NCBI RefSeq assembly: GCF_021531665.1
Contig: NZ_JADYUH010000023.1
Span: 1-35,231 of the forward strand
DNA length: 35,231 nt
Direction: 5' to 3'
From: Prevotellamassilia timonensis
GTDB taxonomy: Bacteria > Bacteroidota > Bacteroidia > Bacteroidales > Bacteroidaceae
Positions 1 to 8,625 of the stretch are shown here, one piece after another. How positions within the stretch are numbered: the stretch's first letter is position 1; every line of letters starts with the position of its first letter. A program made the translations under genes and the position numbers. The notes beneath the pieces are model-generated. The model had not been told where the DNA came from. It did not search any database and saw nothing but the letters and a program-made list of their open reading frames with translations.

Positions 1-245
1 CGCTCCTAAGTAAACTGCGCGCCGTTGCAGTGTAGGGTTTGCGCTCCGTTTCGTGCAGGGTTTTGAACGCTTCAATGTATAGTTTGTGTATAGTTTGTGC
101 AGGGTTTGAAGCACAAACCCTACATTTCGCAACGCACGGAAAATCAGCGAAATATAGGGTTGAATGTAGGGTTTTGTGTATAGTTTGTATAGTTTTTTCT
201 TTCCCCTATTATTTACGTATAGTGTAGAGTTGAAACGCAGTTACG
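1..245. repeat. Gene-free stretch of AGGGTTTG / ATAGTTTG degenerate repeats
   Basis: No convincing gene lies before the oxyR stop codon. The stretch is built of loosely repeated words: TGTAGGGTTT, GTATAGTTTGTG, GCAGGGTTTG and their complement ACAAACCCTACA, in both orientations. The same vocabulary returns at the right end of the window (about 34780-34925), including the shared string ACCCTACATTTCGC. A 62-residue ORF inside it is compositionally biased and shows no family features, so I do not call it a gene. Confidence 0.6.
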
Positions 246-284
246 TTGAACCCTACACAGCGGCTGTTTCTCTGTCGCGGCGGC

Positions 285-1211
285 TCAGATTCTGACGTGG
301 GTGTTTCGGAAGCGGAGCATTTCCTGCGGCACGCTTTCCTTCACGGCAGTTTCCAAAAGGGACGCCATCCGACGACGCACAAAGTCGGGCGCCACAGAAA
401 GCACGACCTCGCGAACGGGGACGGGCATCGCCAAGGGACGAACGAGTTGCTTCTGCTCTGAGGTGAGTTGCGACAAAGCCAGTTCGGGCAGGAAGGTCAC
501 ACCGGCACCTTGTTCAACCATGCGCATGAAGGTCTCAATGCTGCCCAAAGAATAAATGCGTTGACTGTCGGCTGCGCCTTTGAGGTGACAGAACTTGACG
601 AGTTGATCGCGGAAACAGTGACCCTCGTCCAAAAGCCAGAGCACTTCGTCAGCAAGGTCGGTGGTGCGAATGCTGGAGTGAGAGTAGAGGCGGTCGCCCT
701 CTGCAACGTAGGCGAAGAACTGTTCAAAATAGAGGGTTCGCATCGGCAGTTCTTCAACGGCGTCGGTTCTGACCCAGATGGCAGCGTCAAGTTCGCCACG
801 GACAAGCGCCACCTTCATGTCTGCGGTTTTCATCTCCTTGACGCGCAGGTCAATCTCGGGATGCTGTCGGCACAGCGCGGGAAAGAAACGCGGCAGCAGA
901 TAGGGCGCTATGGTCGGGAGGATGCCGAGGCGGAACGTACCGCCGATGCCTCCGGTTTCTTCTGCCGCCATTTCTTTCAGCCGGCGCGCTTCACGGAGGG
1001 TTCGGCGCGCCTGTTCCAACATTTTTTCGCCCGACGCGGTGGGTTTGACACCTGCCGCGGAGCGTTCAAAGAGACGGAGTCCGAGCTCCTGCTCCAGCTT
1101 TTGCAACATCGCGCTGAGCGTGGGCTGCGTGACGCCGCATTCATCGGCGGCGCGACCAAAGTGGCGGGTGCGCTCCACTGCCACCAAATATTCCAACTGT
1201 TGAAGTGTCAT
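285..1211 (-). CDS. oxyR: OxyR, LysR-type hydrogen peroxide-sensing regulator
   Basis: This 308-residue LysR-type regulator has an N-terminal winged helix-turn-helix (about residues 1-60, starting MTLQQLEYLVAVERTRHFGR) and a C-terminal substrate-binding-like sensor domain (about 90-300). The sensor contains EGHCFRDQLVKFC, which places cysteines at residues 199 and 208. In Escherichia coli OxyR the peroxide-sensing pair is Cys199/Cys208 in a closely similar GHCLRDQ context, so the disulfide switch is very likely conserved. In the cytoplasm it should activate peroxide-defence genes. I chose the ATG at 1211 because it gives the canonical LysR N-terminus. The open frame continues 76 codons upstream, but that stretch is low-complexity and contains the promoter. 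The gene diverges from the queD-like gene. A CCTTATTATATATAG motif lies immediately before the start codon. Confidence 0.95.
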   Translation of the reverse strand: MTLQQLEYLVAVERTRHFGRAADECGVTQPTLSAMLQKLEQELGLRLFERSAAGVKPTASGEKMLEQARRTLREARRLKEMAAEETGGIGGTFRLGILPTIAPYLLPRFFPALCRQHPEIDLRVKEMKTADMKVALVRGELDAAIWVRTDAVEELPMRTLYFEQFFAYVAEGDRLYSHSSIRTTDLADEVLWLLDEGHCFRDQLVKFCHLKGAADSQRIYSLGSIETFMRMVEQGAGVTFLPELALSQLTSEQKQLVRPLAMPVPVREVVLSVAPDFVRRRMASLLETAVKESVPQEMLRFRNTHVRI

Positions 1212-1314
1212 GGCTATATATAATAAGGTATAAAAGAAAAAGGCTAAAGGAGAATGAAGAAAAAGGAAAAACAAGAAGCGGCTTTGGCTCCCCCAAACAA
1301 CAAGTCTGACGTTG

Positions 1315-1345
1315 CAAAAATAGAGGTTAGGAACAAATAGACCAA
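1315..1345 (-). promoter_or_regulatory. Candidate oxyR promoter
   Basis: On the minus strand a TTG (1345-1343) is followed after 20 nt by TATTTTTG (1322-1315), matching the Bacteroidetes TTTG-N19-21-TAnnTTTG promoter. It predicts a leader of roughly 100 nt before the oxyR ATG. Confidence 0.6.
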
Positions 1346-1386
1346 TTTTTGATAGAAATAATCTATTTTTCTTTTGTGTTTTTCTG

Positions 1387-1417
1387 TTGGTCGTTTTTGA
1401 GGCGCGCCCTATCTTTG
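1387..1417 (+). promoter_or_regulatory. Candidate queD-like gene promoter
   Basis: TTG at 1387-1389, a 20-nt spacer and TATCTTTG at 1410-1417 match the Bacteroidetes consensus. Transcription would start about 40 nt before the ATG at 1467. With the oxyR promoter this makes a divergent pair. Confidence 0.65.
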
Positions 1418-1466
1418 CCAACGTAAACCAAACAATCAAATTCTAACCCTCAAAACTTTACAAATC

Positions 1467-2033
1467 ATGAGAAGCATCACATCCTTAGATCTCCAGTACG
1501 CTCACCGTTTCTACGGATTCAAGGGCGAAGCACAGTATCTTCACGGTCACACCGGCGTCCTCACCATTGAAGTCGAAGACTCCGTGAACGAAGGCGTGAA
1601 CATGGTCTATCCCTGCAACGAAATCCAAAAGGTGGCTTGGGACTTGCTCAAGAACTTTGACCACGCTTTGATTCTGCGCGAAGACGACCCGCTGCTGCCC
1701 GCCATTCTTGACGTCTATGAAAAACAAGGCATCAAAAACGGCCACCCGCAGAACACGATGAAAGGTGTGGCGTTCAAAACGGAACTTGCCACCGCCTATC
1801 CCGACTGCCGCCTCGTGGTGACAAAAGAAACCATGACCGTGGAAGGCATGATTAAAATTGTCTATGACCTGCTCAAAGACAAACTCAACATCGTGAAACT
1901 CACCTTCACCAGCGGCGTGAACGCTGCCACCTGCGAGTTCCCCTCCACTCACAGCATCGACCGCTGCCCCCTCTGCGGCATCGAACTGAATGAAAACGGC
2001 GTGTGCCCGAAGTGTGGCTACAGAAAGAAATGA
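1467..2033 (+). CDS. QueD-like 6-carboxytetrahydropterin synthase family protein with C-terminal zinc ribbon
   Basis: This 188-residue protein belongs to the 6-pyruvoyl-tetrahydropterin synthase / QueD family, whose members make pterin or queuosine (7-deazaguanine) precursors from dihydroneopterin triphosphate. Likely zinc ligands are His13 and the LHGH pair His26/His28. The FDHAL and TKET segments match the family's Asp-His and Glu active-site regions. The catalytic cysteine normally four residues before the HGH motif (CxxxHGH, as in QueD) is not there: the position is Ala22, with Glu21 next to it. After the core (about 1-160) comes a CPLC...CPKC zinc ribbon (about 165-185), an addition relative to the short E. 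coli QueD. No other queuosine gene is in the window, so the exact reaction is uncertain and I give no symbol. The gene has its own promoter and terminator. Confidence 0.8.
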   Translation: MRSITSLDLQYAHRFYGFKGEAQYLHGHTGVLTIEVEDSVNEGVNMVYPCNEIQKVAWDLLKNFDHALILREDDPLLPAILDVYEKQGIKNGHPQNTMKGVAFKTELATAYPDCRLVVTKETMTVEGMIKIVYDLLKDKLNIVKLTFTSGVNAATCEFPSTHSIDRCPLCGIELNENGVCPKCGYRKK

Positions 2034-2106
2034 GACATCTCCCACGCATCTGAGCGACACCCGGCAATGAACGAGTGAGAGGCTCATTTGCCCCGGCGAA
2101 AAATCA

Positions 2107-2137
2107 GCGGACTCCGACTCTTCGGCGTCCGCTTTTT
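2107..2137 (+). terminator. Intrinsic terminator after the queD-like gene
   Basis: GCGGAC (2107-2112) pairs with GTCCGC (2127-2132), followed by TTTTT. An inner CCGA/TCGG pair extends the stem. It lies about 75 nt after the stop codon. Confidence 0.8.
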
Positions 2138-2171
2138 GTTTGGCATAGAACAATCCTTCCCCATAAATCAC

Positions 2172-2179
2172 TAACTTTG
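2172..2179 (+). promoter_or_regulatory. Possible -7 box for the Ca2+ ATPase gene
   Basis: TAACTTTG matches TAnnTTTG and lies 59 nt before the ATG at 2239, just after the upstream terminator. I see no TTG at the expected distance, so this is a half-match only. Confidence 0.35.
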
Positions 2180-2238
2180 CAACCGAATTTTCTCCGGAGG
2201 CGTTCCCGAAACCGCCCCATAACAAAAAATCATCTTTC

Positions 2239-5103
2239 ATGTCAAGCAAACAAACCTATCAAGGACTGACCCCCGCACAGGTGGCAGAGAGCAGAAAACT
2301 CTACGGCGAGAACATCCTCACCCCGCCCGAAAAAGAATCCCTTTTTCAAAAATATCTCTGCAAACTCTCTGACCCGCTCATCGTCATCCTCCTCATCGCA
2401 GGCGCACTCTCCATCAGCATCGCACTCTACGAACGCTTCGTGCTCCACGAAGACGCTTCCGTCTTCTTCGAGCCGGTCGGCATCTTCGTCGCCATTCTGC
2501 TTGCGACAGGACTCGGCTTCTATTTTGAAGTGAAGGCTGAAGGCGAGTTCGCACTCCTCAACCGCGTGAACGACGAAGAACCGGTGCAGGTCATCCGAGA
2601 AGGGAAAAGTTGCGCCGTTCCAAGGAAAGACATCGTGGTGGGCGACATCGTCATCCTCTCCACGGGAGAAGAGGTGCCCGCCGACGGAGAACTGCTCGAA
2701 GCGGTCAATCTCGGCATCGACGAATCCACGCTCACCGGAGAGCCCATCTGTCACAAAAGCATTCTGCCCGAGGAGTTTGACCCGGATGCAACCTTCCCGT
2801 CAAACCACGTCATGAAAGGCACAAAAGTGATGGAAGGACACGGCGTCATGAAAGTGAAAGCCGTCGGCGACCACACCGAAAACGGAAAAGTCTTCGTCGC
2901 AGCACAAATCGACAACAGCGTGAAAACACCGCTGAACCTTCAACTCGAAGGACTGGCGAGGGTGCTTGCAGCCTTCAGTTATTCCGTGGCAGGCCTCATC
3001 ATCGTCGGTCGCATGGTTCACTATTTTGACTGGAATCCGCTGGCTTGGCTGCTGGCGCTGCCGACCGTCTTTTTCTTCTATCTTGTCATTTGTCGTTTCC
3101 CGAAATGGCGAAGCACGGCATGCCTCACCGCCATCGCCCTCTTCCTCGCCCTTTTCATCGGCGGAACGCTCGCACTGAACCACCAACTCCACGCCGGAAC
3201 GCTGGACGAACTGCTTTCTTCAACACTGCAGACCCTGATGATTGCAGTGACGCTGATTGTGGTCAGCGTCCCCGAAGGTCTCCCCATGGCAGTGACGCTG
3301 AGCCTGGCGTTCAGCATGCGCCGAATGCTGAAAACGAACAATCTGGTACGCAAAATGCACGCCTGCGAAACGATGGGCGCCATCACCGTCATCTGCACCG
3401 ACAAGACAGGAACGCTGACGCGCAACCAAATGTCGGTCAGCGAAGCACGCTTCTATGGTCTCAAAGACCTGCAAACTCTCTCAGGCGATGGCGACGCGCT
3501 GATGATTGCGGAAGGAATCGCCGCCAATTCGACCGCATCGCTCGAAGAAACGGAAGAGGGATTCAACGTGCTCGGAAACCCAACGGAAGGTGCCCTGCTC
3601 CTCTGGCTTCAAGGTCAAGGCGCAGACTATCGTAAACTCAAAGAAGCCGTTGAAAAGGTCGAAGAACTTCCGTTCAGCACGGAAAGGAAATACATGGCAA
3701 CGGTCGTTCGCTCCTCCGTCCTCGCCGGACGCCGTGTGCTCTACGTCAAAGGCGCACCGGAAATGGTGTGGTCGCTCTGCGCCCGCCCCACCGTCGAAAG
3801 CGTGACGAAAGAACAGGTCGATGCAGAGTTGGCTGCCTATCAGAAGAAAGCCATGCGCACACTCGGCTTCGCCTATCAAATCCTTGAAGACGGCGACGCC
3901 ACCATCTCGGAAGAGGGACGCGTCGTCGCAGAACGACTCGTCTTCCTCGGCATCACCGCCATCGCAGACCCCGTCCGCGACGAAGTGCCCGCCGCCGTCG
4001 AGGACTGCACGCGCGCCGGCATTCAAATCAAAATCGTCACGGGCGACACGCCGGGAACTGCCAGCGAAATCGGAAGACAAATCGGACTCTGGAAAGAACA
4101 AGACGGAGAACGCAACCTCATCACCGGACCGGAGTTCGAAGCACTCTCCGATGAGGAACTCTGGGACCGCATCGATGACCTCAAAATCATTGCCCGAGCA
4201 AGACCCATGGACAAAAAACGACTCGTGGAAACACTCCAGAAAAAAGGACAAGTCGTGGCAGTGACGGGCGACGGCACCAACGACGCCCCCGCACTGAAAG
4301 CAGCCCACGTCGGACTCTCCATGGGCGACGGCACCGGCGTCGCAAAAGAAGCCTCCGACATCACCATCATCGACAACTCCTTCTCGTCCATCGCACGCGC
4401 CGTGATGTGGGGTCGCTCGCTCTATCGCAACATCCGACGCTTCATCCTCTTCCAAATGACGGTGAGTCTGATTGCCTGCCTCATCGTCCTCTTCGGCGCT
4501 TTCTTCGGCACAGAGTCTCCGCTGACCGTGACGCAAATGCTGTGGGTGAACCTCATCATGGACACTTTTGCAGCCATGGCACTGGCATCGCTGCCGCCCT
4601 CGGCTGACGTCATGAACGAAGCACCGCGCCCCCGCACCGACTTCATCATCAATCGCACGATGGCATGGATGATTGGAGGCATGGGAGTCGTCTTCACCGC
4701 CCTGCTGCTCGTCCTGCTGATTTTCTTGCAGAACCACGACGTCACCGCTTGCGCCGACCTGCTGAATCCAACCTCCTGCCCCACCGACGGAAAGGGACTC
4801 TCGCCTTTTGAACTGAGCCTTTTCTTCACGTTCTTCGTGTTCATCCAATTCTGGAACATGTTCAACACCCGAGCCTTCATGACCCACAGCAGCGCTTTCC
4901 ACTTCAAAGGCTGCGGCAGTTTCCTCACGATTGCAGGTTTCATCCTCATCGGTCAGATTTTGATTGTCACCTTCGGCGGTCCCATGTTCCAAGTGACGCC
5001 GCTCTCACTCTCTGACTGGCTCATCGTCCTCGGCGCGACCTCCCTCATTCTTTGGGTCGGAGAACTCCTTCGTCTGCTCACACCGAACACTCCGAGACGC
5101 TGA
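2239..5103 (+). CDS. Calcium-translocating P-type ATPase, PMCA type
   Basis: This 954-residue integral membrane pump should export Ca2+ using ATP. It has a cation-ATPase N-terminal domain, an actuator loop with TGEP (Thr166-Pro169), the PEGLP ion-site helix (345-349), the phosphorylation motif DKTGTLT with Asp388, the nucleotide domain, and the hinge motif TGDGTNDAP (676-684). NLIMDTFAAMALA in a late membrane helix is typical of PMCA/SERCA-type Ca2+ pumps rather than Na+/K+ or heavy-metal pumps. Length and order of motifs are complete. A hydrophobic stretch of about 80 residues (near 250-335) between the actuator loop and PEGLP looks longer than in textbook SERCA and probably holds extra membrane segments. 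The ATG at 2239 gives a normal N-terminus (MSSKQTYQGLTPAQV). It is a single-gene unit with its own terminator. Confidence 0.93.
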   Translation: MSSKQTYQGLTPAQVAESRKLYGENILTPPEKESLFQKYLCKLSDPLIVILLIAGALSISIALYERFVLHEDASVFFEPVGIFVAILLATGLGFYFEVKAEGEFALLNRVNDEEPVQVIREGKSCAVPRKDIVVGDIVILSTGEEVPADGELLEAVNLGIDESTLTGEPICHKSILPEEFDPDATFPSNHVMKGTKVMEGHGVMKVKAVGDHTENGKVFVAAQIDNSVKTPLNLQLEGLARVLAAFSYSVAGLIIVGRMVHYFDWNPLAWLLALPTVFFFYLVICRFPKWRSTACLTAIALFLALFIGGTLALNHQLHAGTLDELLSSTLQTLMIAVTLIVVSVPEGLPMAVTLSLAFSMRRMLKTNNLVRKMHACETMGAITVICTDKTGTLTRNQMSVSEARFYGLKDLQTLSGDGDALMIAEGIAANSTASLEETEEGFNVLGNPTEGALLLWLQGQGADYRKLKEAVEKVEELPFSTERKYMATVVRSSVLAGRRVLYVKGAPEMVWSLCARPTVESVTKEQVDAELAAYQKKAMRTLGFAYQILEDGDATISEEGRVVAERLVFLGITAIADPVRDEVPAAVEDCTRAGIQIKIVTGDTPGTASEIGRQIGLWKEQDGERNLITGPEFEALSDEELWDRIDDLKIIARARPMDKKRLVETLQKKGQVVAVTGDGTNDAPALKAAHVGLSMGDGTGVAKEASDITIIDNSFSSIARAVMWGRSLYRNIRRFILFQMTVSLIACLIVLFGAFFGTESPLTVTQMLWVNLIMDTFAAMALASLPPSADVMNEAPRPRTDFIINRTMAWMIGGMGVVFTALLLVLLIFLQNHDVTACADLLNPTSCPTDGKGLSPFELSLFFTFFVFIQFWNMFNTRAFMTHSSAFHFKGCGSFLTIAGFILIGQILIVTFGGPMFQVTPLSLSDWLIVLGATSLILWVGELLRLLTPNTPRR

Positions 5104-5157
5104 GAGGCAACAGAGCAAATCCCCTTCAGCCGTAATCAAAATCTTCAGAGAAAAACA

Positions 5158-5191
5158 GCGCGGATGCGACCTTCGTGTCCGCGCCTTTTTT
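5158..5191 (+). terminator. Intrinsic terminator after the Ca2+ ATPase gene
   Basis: GCGCGGA (5158-5164) pairs perfectly with TCCGCGC (5178-5184), followed after one C by TTTTTT. It separates the ATPase from the his operon. Confidence 0.85.
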
Positions 5192-5273
5192 GTCCCCGAA
5201 GCACGAGAAAACCTTCTTTTTGTCAGAAAAGCCCATAAAAACGAGTCTCCAGACCACAAAACCCGCCTTAAAG

Positions 5274-5317
5274 TTGTCAGTGTGACGAAAAACTCGTTAT
5301 TTTGTGGTCAAAATAAC
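5274..5317 (+). promoter_or_regulatory. Candidate his operon promoter with overlapping palindromic operator
   Basis: TTG at 5274-5276 lies about 21 nt before TATTTTG (5298-5304), a one-base-short version of TAnnTTTG. The -7 region sits inside a perfect 9-bp inverted repeat: GTTATTTTG (5296-5304), TGGT, CAAAATAAC (5309-5317). Its position over the likely RNA polymerase contact site is what a repressor operator would show. The hisG ATG is 36 nt further on. There is no run of His codons and no leader peptide, so classical his attenuation is not evident. Confidence 0.5.
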
Positions 5318-5352
5318 AGAACATCATCCCTAATCCAACACAAAAGAGTTTT

Positions 5353-6204
5353 ATGTTAAGAATGGCGATACAGGCGAAAGGCAGACTCAACGAAGACACG
5401 ATGGGACTGCTCGCCGATGCGGGTATTGACGTGGCACCCGCTAAAAGAAAACTGGTGGCAAAAGCCAGCGGCTTCCCCATTGAGGTGCTCTATCTCCGCG
5501 ATGACGACATCCCACAGGCTGTCCACATCGGCGTGGCGGACGTGGGCATCGTGGGACTGAACGAAGTGGCAGAACGAGAGATGAAACTCCACGAGGTCAT
5601 GCGCCTCGGCTTCGGCGCATGTCGCATCTCGCTCGCCATCCCCAAAGCCGAAACCTACAGCGGACTGGAATGGTTCAAAGGAAAATGTGTCGCCACGTCC
5701 TATCCCAACATCCTTAGCAAATTTTTCTACGAACAAGGCATCGACGCCGACATCTACGAAATTGCAGGCTCGGTCGAAATCGCTCCCGCCGTCGGACTGG
5801 CTGACGCCATCTTCGACATCGTCTCTTCGGGCGGCACACTGATTCAAAACGGACTGAAAGAGGTGGAGCAGGTGTTCCACAGCGAAGCCGTGCTGGTCGC
5901 CACACCGGGACTCTCGGAAACGAAACTGAAAGAAGTGGAGAAACTGAAGTTCCGCTTTTCCTCCATCGTGAACAGCCGAGGCTATAAATATGTCCTGATG
6001 AACATCCCACGCGAAGCACTCCCCGAAGCGGTGAAACTGATTCCGGGCATGCGTTCCCCGACCGTGCTGCCCCTGGCGGACGAGGCGTGGTGCTCCCTCC
6101 ACACCGTGCTCGCCGAGGACGTGCTCTGGGAGAAGGTGGAACAACTGAAAGCACTCGGCGCAGAAGGCATCCTCGTTCTGAACCTTGAAAACATGGTGAT
6201 TTGA
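5353..6204 (+). CDS. hisG: ATP phosphoribosyltransferase, long form
   Basis: HisG joins ATP and PRPP to form phosphoribosyl-ATP, the first and feedback-controlled step of histidine synthesis. The 283-residue length is that of the long form, which carries a C-terminal regulatory domain (about 210-283) and needs no HisZ partner. The N-terminus MLRMAIQAKGRLNEDTM is characteristic. DAIFDIVSSGGTL (around 155-167) is the PRPP-binding loop. LPLADEAWCSLHTVLAED is part of the regulatory domain. It is the first gene of the operon, 83 nt before hisD. Confidence 0.97.
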   Translation: MLRMAIQAKGRLNEDTMGLLADAGIDVAPAKRKLVAKASGFPIEVLYLRDDDIPQAVHIGVADVGIVGLNEVAEREMKLHEVMRLGFGACRISLAIPKAETYSGLEWFKGKCVATSYPNILSKFFYEQGIDADIYEIAGSVEIAPAVGLADAIFDIVSSGGTLIQNGLKEVEQVFHSEAVLVATPGLSETKLKEVEKLKFRFSSIVNSRGYKYVLMNIPREALPEAVKLIPGMRSPTVLPLADEAWCSLHTVLAEDVLWEKVEQLKALGAEGILVLNLENMVI

Positions 6205-6287
6205 GGCGTTGGCGTTTTGATAGCGTTACCCTGTGTTACTGCTGTGTTATCGCGCCAGCCTCTTTGCCCCTTTGACCCCCATTATTT

Positions 6288-7565
6288 ATGCTACAATACA
6301 TCAACCCCGCTCGTTCGGAGTGGGCTTCGCTCATTGAGCGCAACATTCCCGACGACGAGCACATCACCCGCAGCGTGGCGGACATCATCGCCGCCGTGCG
6401 CCAAGAAGGCGACGCAGCACTGCGCCGCTTTGCCTTGGAATTTGACCACACCGACATCTCACAACTCGAAGTGAGCGAAGAGGAAATGGCGAAAGCCGCC
6501 GAACTCGTCTCACCACAGGTGAAAGAAGCCATCGCCGTGGCAAAAGACCACATCTCACGCTTCCACCGCGAACAAATGCCGCGAACCGTGGACATCGAAA
6601 CGGAAGCCGGAGTGAGATGCTGCCAACGGGCTGTGCCCATTCAACGCGTCGGACTCTACGTCCCGGGCGGACGAGCACCGCTCTTCTCCACCGTTCTGAT
6701 GCTGGCGCTGCCCGCCCGCATTGCCGGCTGTCCGGAAATTGTGCTCTGCACACCGCAAGGCGCCGGAGGTCACATCGCACCGGAGATTCTCTATGCCGCA
6801 CAAGTCTGCGGCGTGCACCACGTCTTCCGCATCGGCGGAGCACAAGCCGTGGCAGCAATGGCGTATGGCACGGAAAGCATTCCACGCGTGGACAAGATCT
6901 TCGGTCCCGGTAACCGCTTCGTGACCTACGCCAAACAACAGGTCAGCCGCGTCTGCGCCATCGACATGCCGGCGGGACCGAGCGAAGTGCTGGTCATGGC
7001 GGACGCCACGGCAAACCCGGCGTTTGTGGCAGCAGACATGCTGAGCCAGGCGGAACACGGGCCGGACAGCCAGGCGATGCTCGTCTGCAACGACGAAGCC
7101 TTCGCGAAAAAGGTGGAAGCAGAAGTGAAGGCACAAACCGCCCGCCTCTCCCGCGCCGACCTCGTGGAGCAGTCGCTCTCCCACAGCCGCATTTTGGTCT
7201 TCCCCTCTCGAGAAGAGATGTGCGAGTTCAGCAATGCCTACGCTCCCGAGCACCTCATCATCCAAACGGAACGTCCTTGGGAACTGGCGGTGAAAGTCAC
7301 GGCTGCAGGGAGCGTCTTTGTCGGTCCCTATTCTCCCGAATCCGCGGGAGACTATGCTTCCGGCACGAACCACACGCTTCCCACCGGGGCTTGGGCGCGC
7401 TCCTTCAGCGGTGTGAATTTGGACAGTTACTTCCGAAAAATCACTTTCCAGGAACTCACCCGCGAAGGACTCTCAAGTCTTGCACCGACCATCGTGGCAA
7501 TGGCAGAGGCTGAGGGACTGCAAGCCCACGCCGAAGCCGTCAGAGTGAGAACACAAAACAACTGA
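6288..7565 (+). CDS. hisD: Histidinol dehydrogenase
   Basis: HisD oxidises L-histidinol to L-histidine in two NAD-dependent steps, the last reactions of the pathway. The 425-residue length is normal. VPGGRAPLFSTVLM and GPGNRFVTYAKQ are nucleotide-domain signatures. SQAEHGPDSQ holds Gln254 and His257, equivalent to the zinc-binding Gln/His pair. YAPEHL and ESAGDYASGTNHTLPT supply further active-site residues. The ATG at 6288 follows a pyrimidine-rich leader containing CTTTGACCCCC, like the repeat unit before hisIE. The gap to hisC is 17 nt. Confidence 0.97.
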   Translation: MLQYINPARSEWASLIERNIPDDEHITRSVADIIAAVRQEGDAALRRFALEFDHTDISQLEVSEEEMAKAAELVSPQVKEAIAVAKDHISRFHREQMPRTVDIETEAGVRCCQRAVPIQRVGLYVPGGRAPLFSTVLMLALPARIAGCPEIVLCTPQGAGGHIAPEILYAAQVCGVHHVFRIGGAQAVAAMAYGTESIPRVDKIFGPGNRFVTYAKQQVSRVCAIDMPAGPSEVLVMADATANPAFVAADMLSQAEHGPDSQAMLVCNDEAFAKKVEAEVKAQTARLSRADLVEQSLSHSRILVFPSREEMCEFSNAYAPEHLIIQTERPWELAVKVTAAGSVFVGPYSPESAGDYASGTNHTLPTGAWARSFSGVNLDSYFRKITFQELTREGLSSLAPTIVAMAEAEGLQAHAEAVRVRTQNN

Positions 7566-7582
7566 CCCTCCATTCCTTCCAC

Positions 7583-8608
7583 ATGACCTTCCCGTTTCGT
7601 AAACATATCGCAGAAATTGCACCCTACTCCACCGCCCGAGACGAGTTCAAAGGCGGCGACATCTCCGTTTGGCTCGATGCCAACGAGAGTCCATATAATA
7701 ATGGTGTGAACCGCTATCCCGACCCGCATCAGAAAGCACTGAAGCAGGTGCTCTCTCAACTCAAGGGTGTGGCGACCGACCGCATCTTCGTAGGCAACGG
7801 CTCCGACGAAGCGATTGACCTTTGCTTCCGCCTCTTCTGCGAGCCGGGCGAGGACAACGTGGTGGCCATTGCACCGAGTTATGGGATGTATGGTGTCGCT
7901 GCCGCCGTGAACCACGTGGAACTGCGGGAGGTACAACTTCGGGAGGACTTCAGTCTGCCCGTGGAAGAACTCCTCGCCGTCTGCGACGCCCACACCCGTC
8001 TGCTCTGGGTCTGCTCCCCCAACAACCCCTCCAGCAATGCCTTCCCACAGGAAGACTTGCTGCGTCTCGCTCGAGATTTTCAAGGCATGTTGGTGGTGGA
8101 TGAAGCCTACGTGGATTTTTCGGAGAAGGGAACCATGCTGGCTCATCTTGACGACTTCCCACGCCTCATCGTGTTGCAAACGCTCTCCAAAGCATGGGGC
8201 ATGGCGGGCTTGCGACTGGGACTTGCTTTCGCCCACCCCGTGGTGTCAGCGGCTTTTGCGAAGATAAAATATCCCTACAACGTGAACGCACCGACGCAGG
8301 CGGAGGTCATCCGCCGCCTCAGCAGCGAACCGGTCGCTGAACACGTCGCAGAAATCAAAGCGGAGCGCCGACGTCTGGAAGAAGAACTGCCGGGCATTGC
8401 CTGCGTCAAGAAGGTCTATCCTTCCGACGCAAATTTCCTGCTCGTCGAAGTGACGGACGCCAACGCCATCTACGACGCCCTCGTCGCAGCGGGCATCATC
8501 GTGCGCAACCGCTCCCGCATCGTCGGATGCCGCGGCTGTCTGCGGCTCACCGTCGGCACACCTGCCGAGAACAAACGACTCCTCGACGTGCTCCGAACCT
8601 TATCCTAA
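7583..8608 (+). CDS. hisC: Histidinol-phosphate aminotransferase
   Basis: HisC is a PLP-dependent class I/II aminotransferase that converts imidazole-acetol phosphate and glutamate to histidinol phosphate. The 341-residue chain shows DANESPYNN near the N-terminus, SPNNPSSNAF (145-154), VVDEAYVDF (171-179) and the PLP lysine Lys203 in LQTLSKAWGMAGLRLG. The C-terminal RNRSRIVGCRGCLRLTVGT binds substrate phosphate in this family. The gene lies 17 nt after hisD and 17 nt before hisB, so translation in one transcript is expected. Confidence 0.96.
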   Translation: MTFPFRKHIAEIAPYSTARDEFKGGDISVWLDANESPYNNGVNRYPDPHQKALKQVLSQLKGVATDRIFVGNGSDEAIDLCFRLFCEPGEDNVVAIAPSYGMYGVAAAVNHVELREVQLREDFSLPVEELLAVCDAHTRLLWVCSPNNPSSNAFPQEDLLRLARDFQGMLVVDEAYVDFSEKGTMLAHLDDFPRLIVLQTLSKAWGMAGLRLGLAFAHPVVSAAFAKIKYPYNVNAPTQAEVIRRLSSEPVAEHVAEIKAERRRLEEELPGIACVKKVYPSDANFLLVEVTDANAIYDALVAAGIIVRNRSRIVGCRGCLRLTVGTPAENKRLLDVLRTLS

Positions 8609-8625
8609 ATCCGATTCCATCTCTC

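Noticed and set aside
1212-1439. A 76-residue N-terminal extension of OxyR
   Set aside because: It runs through the divergent promoters and is low-complexity; MTLQQLEYLV at 1211 is the canonical LysR start and puts the cysteines at 199 and 208.
3481-4992. A 503-codon open frame antisense to the Ca2+ ATPase gene
   Set aside because: High GC content leaves long antisense frames; the product is Glu/Asp/His-rich without motifs.
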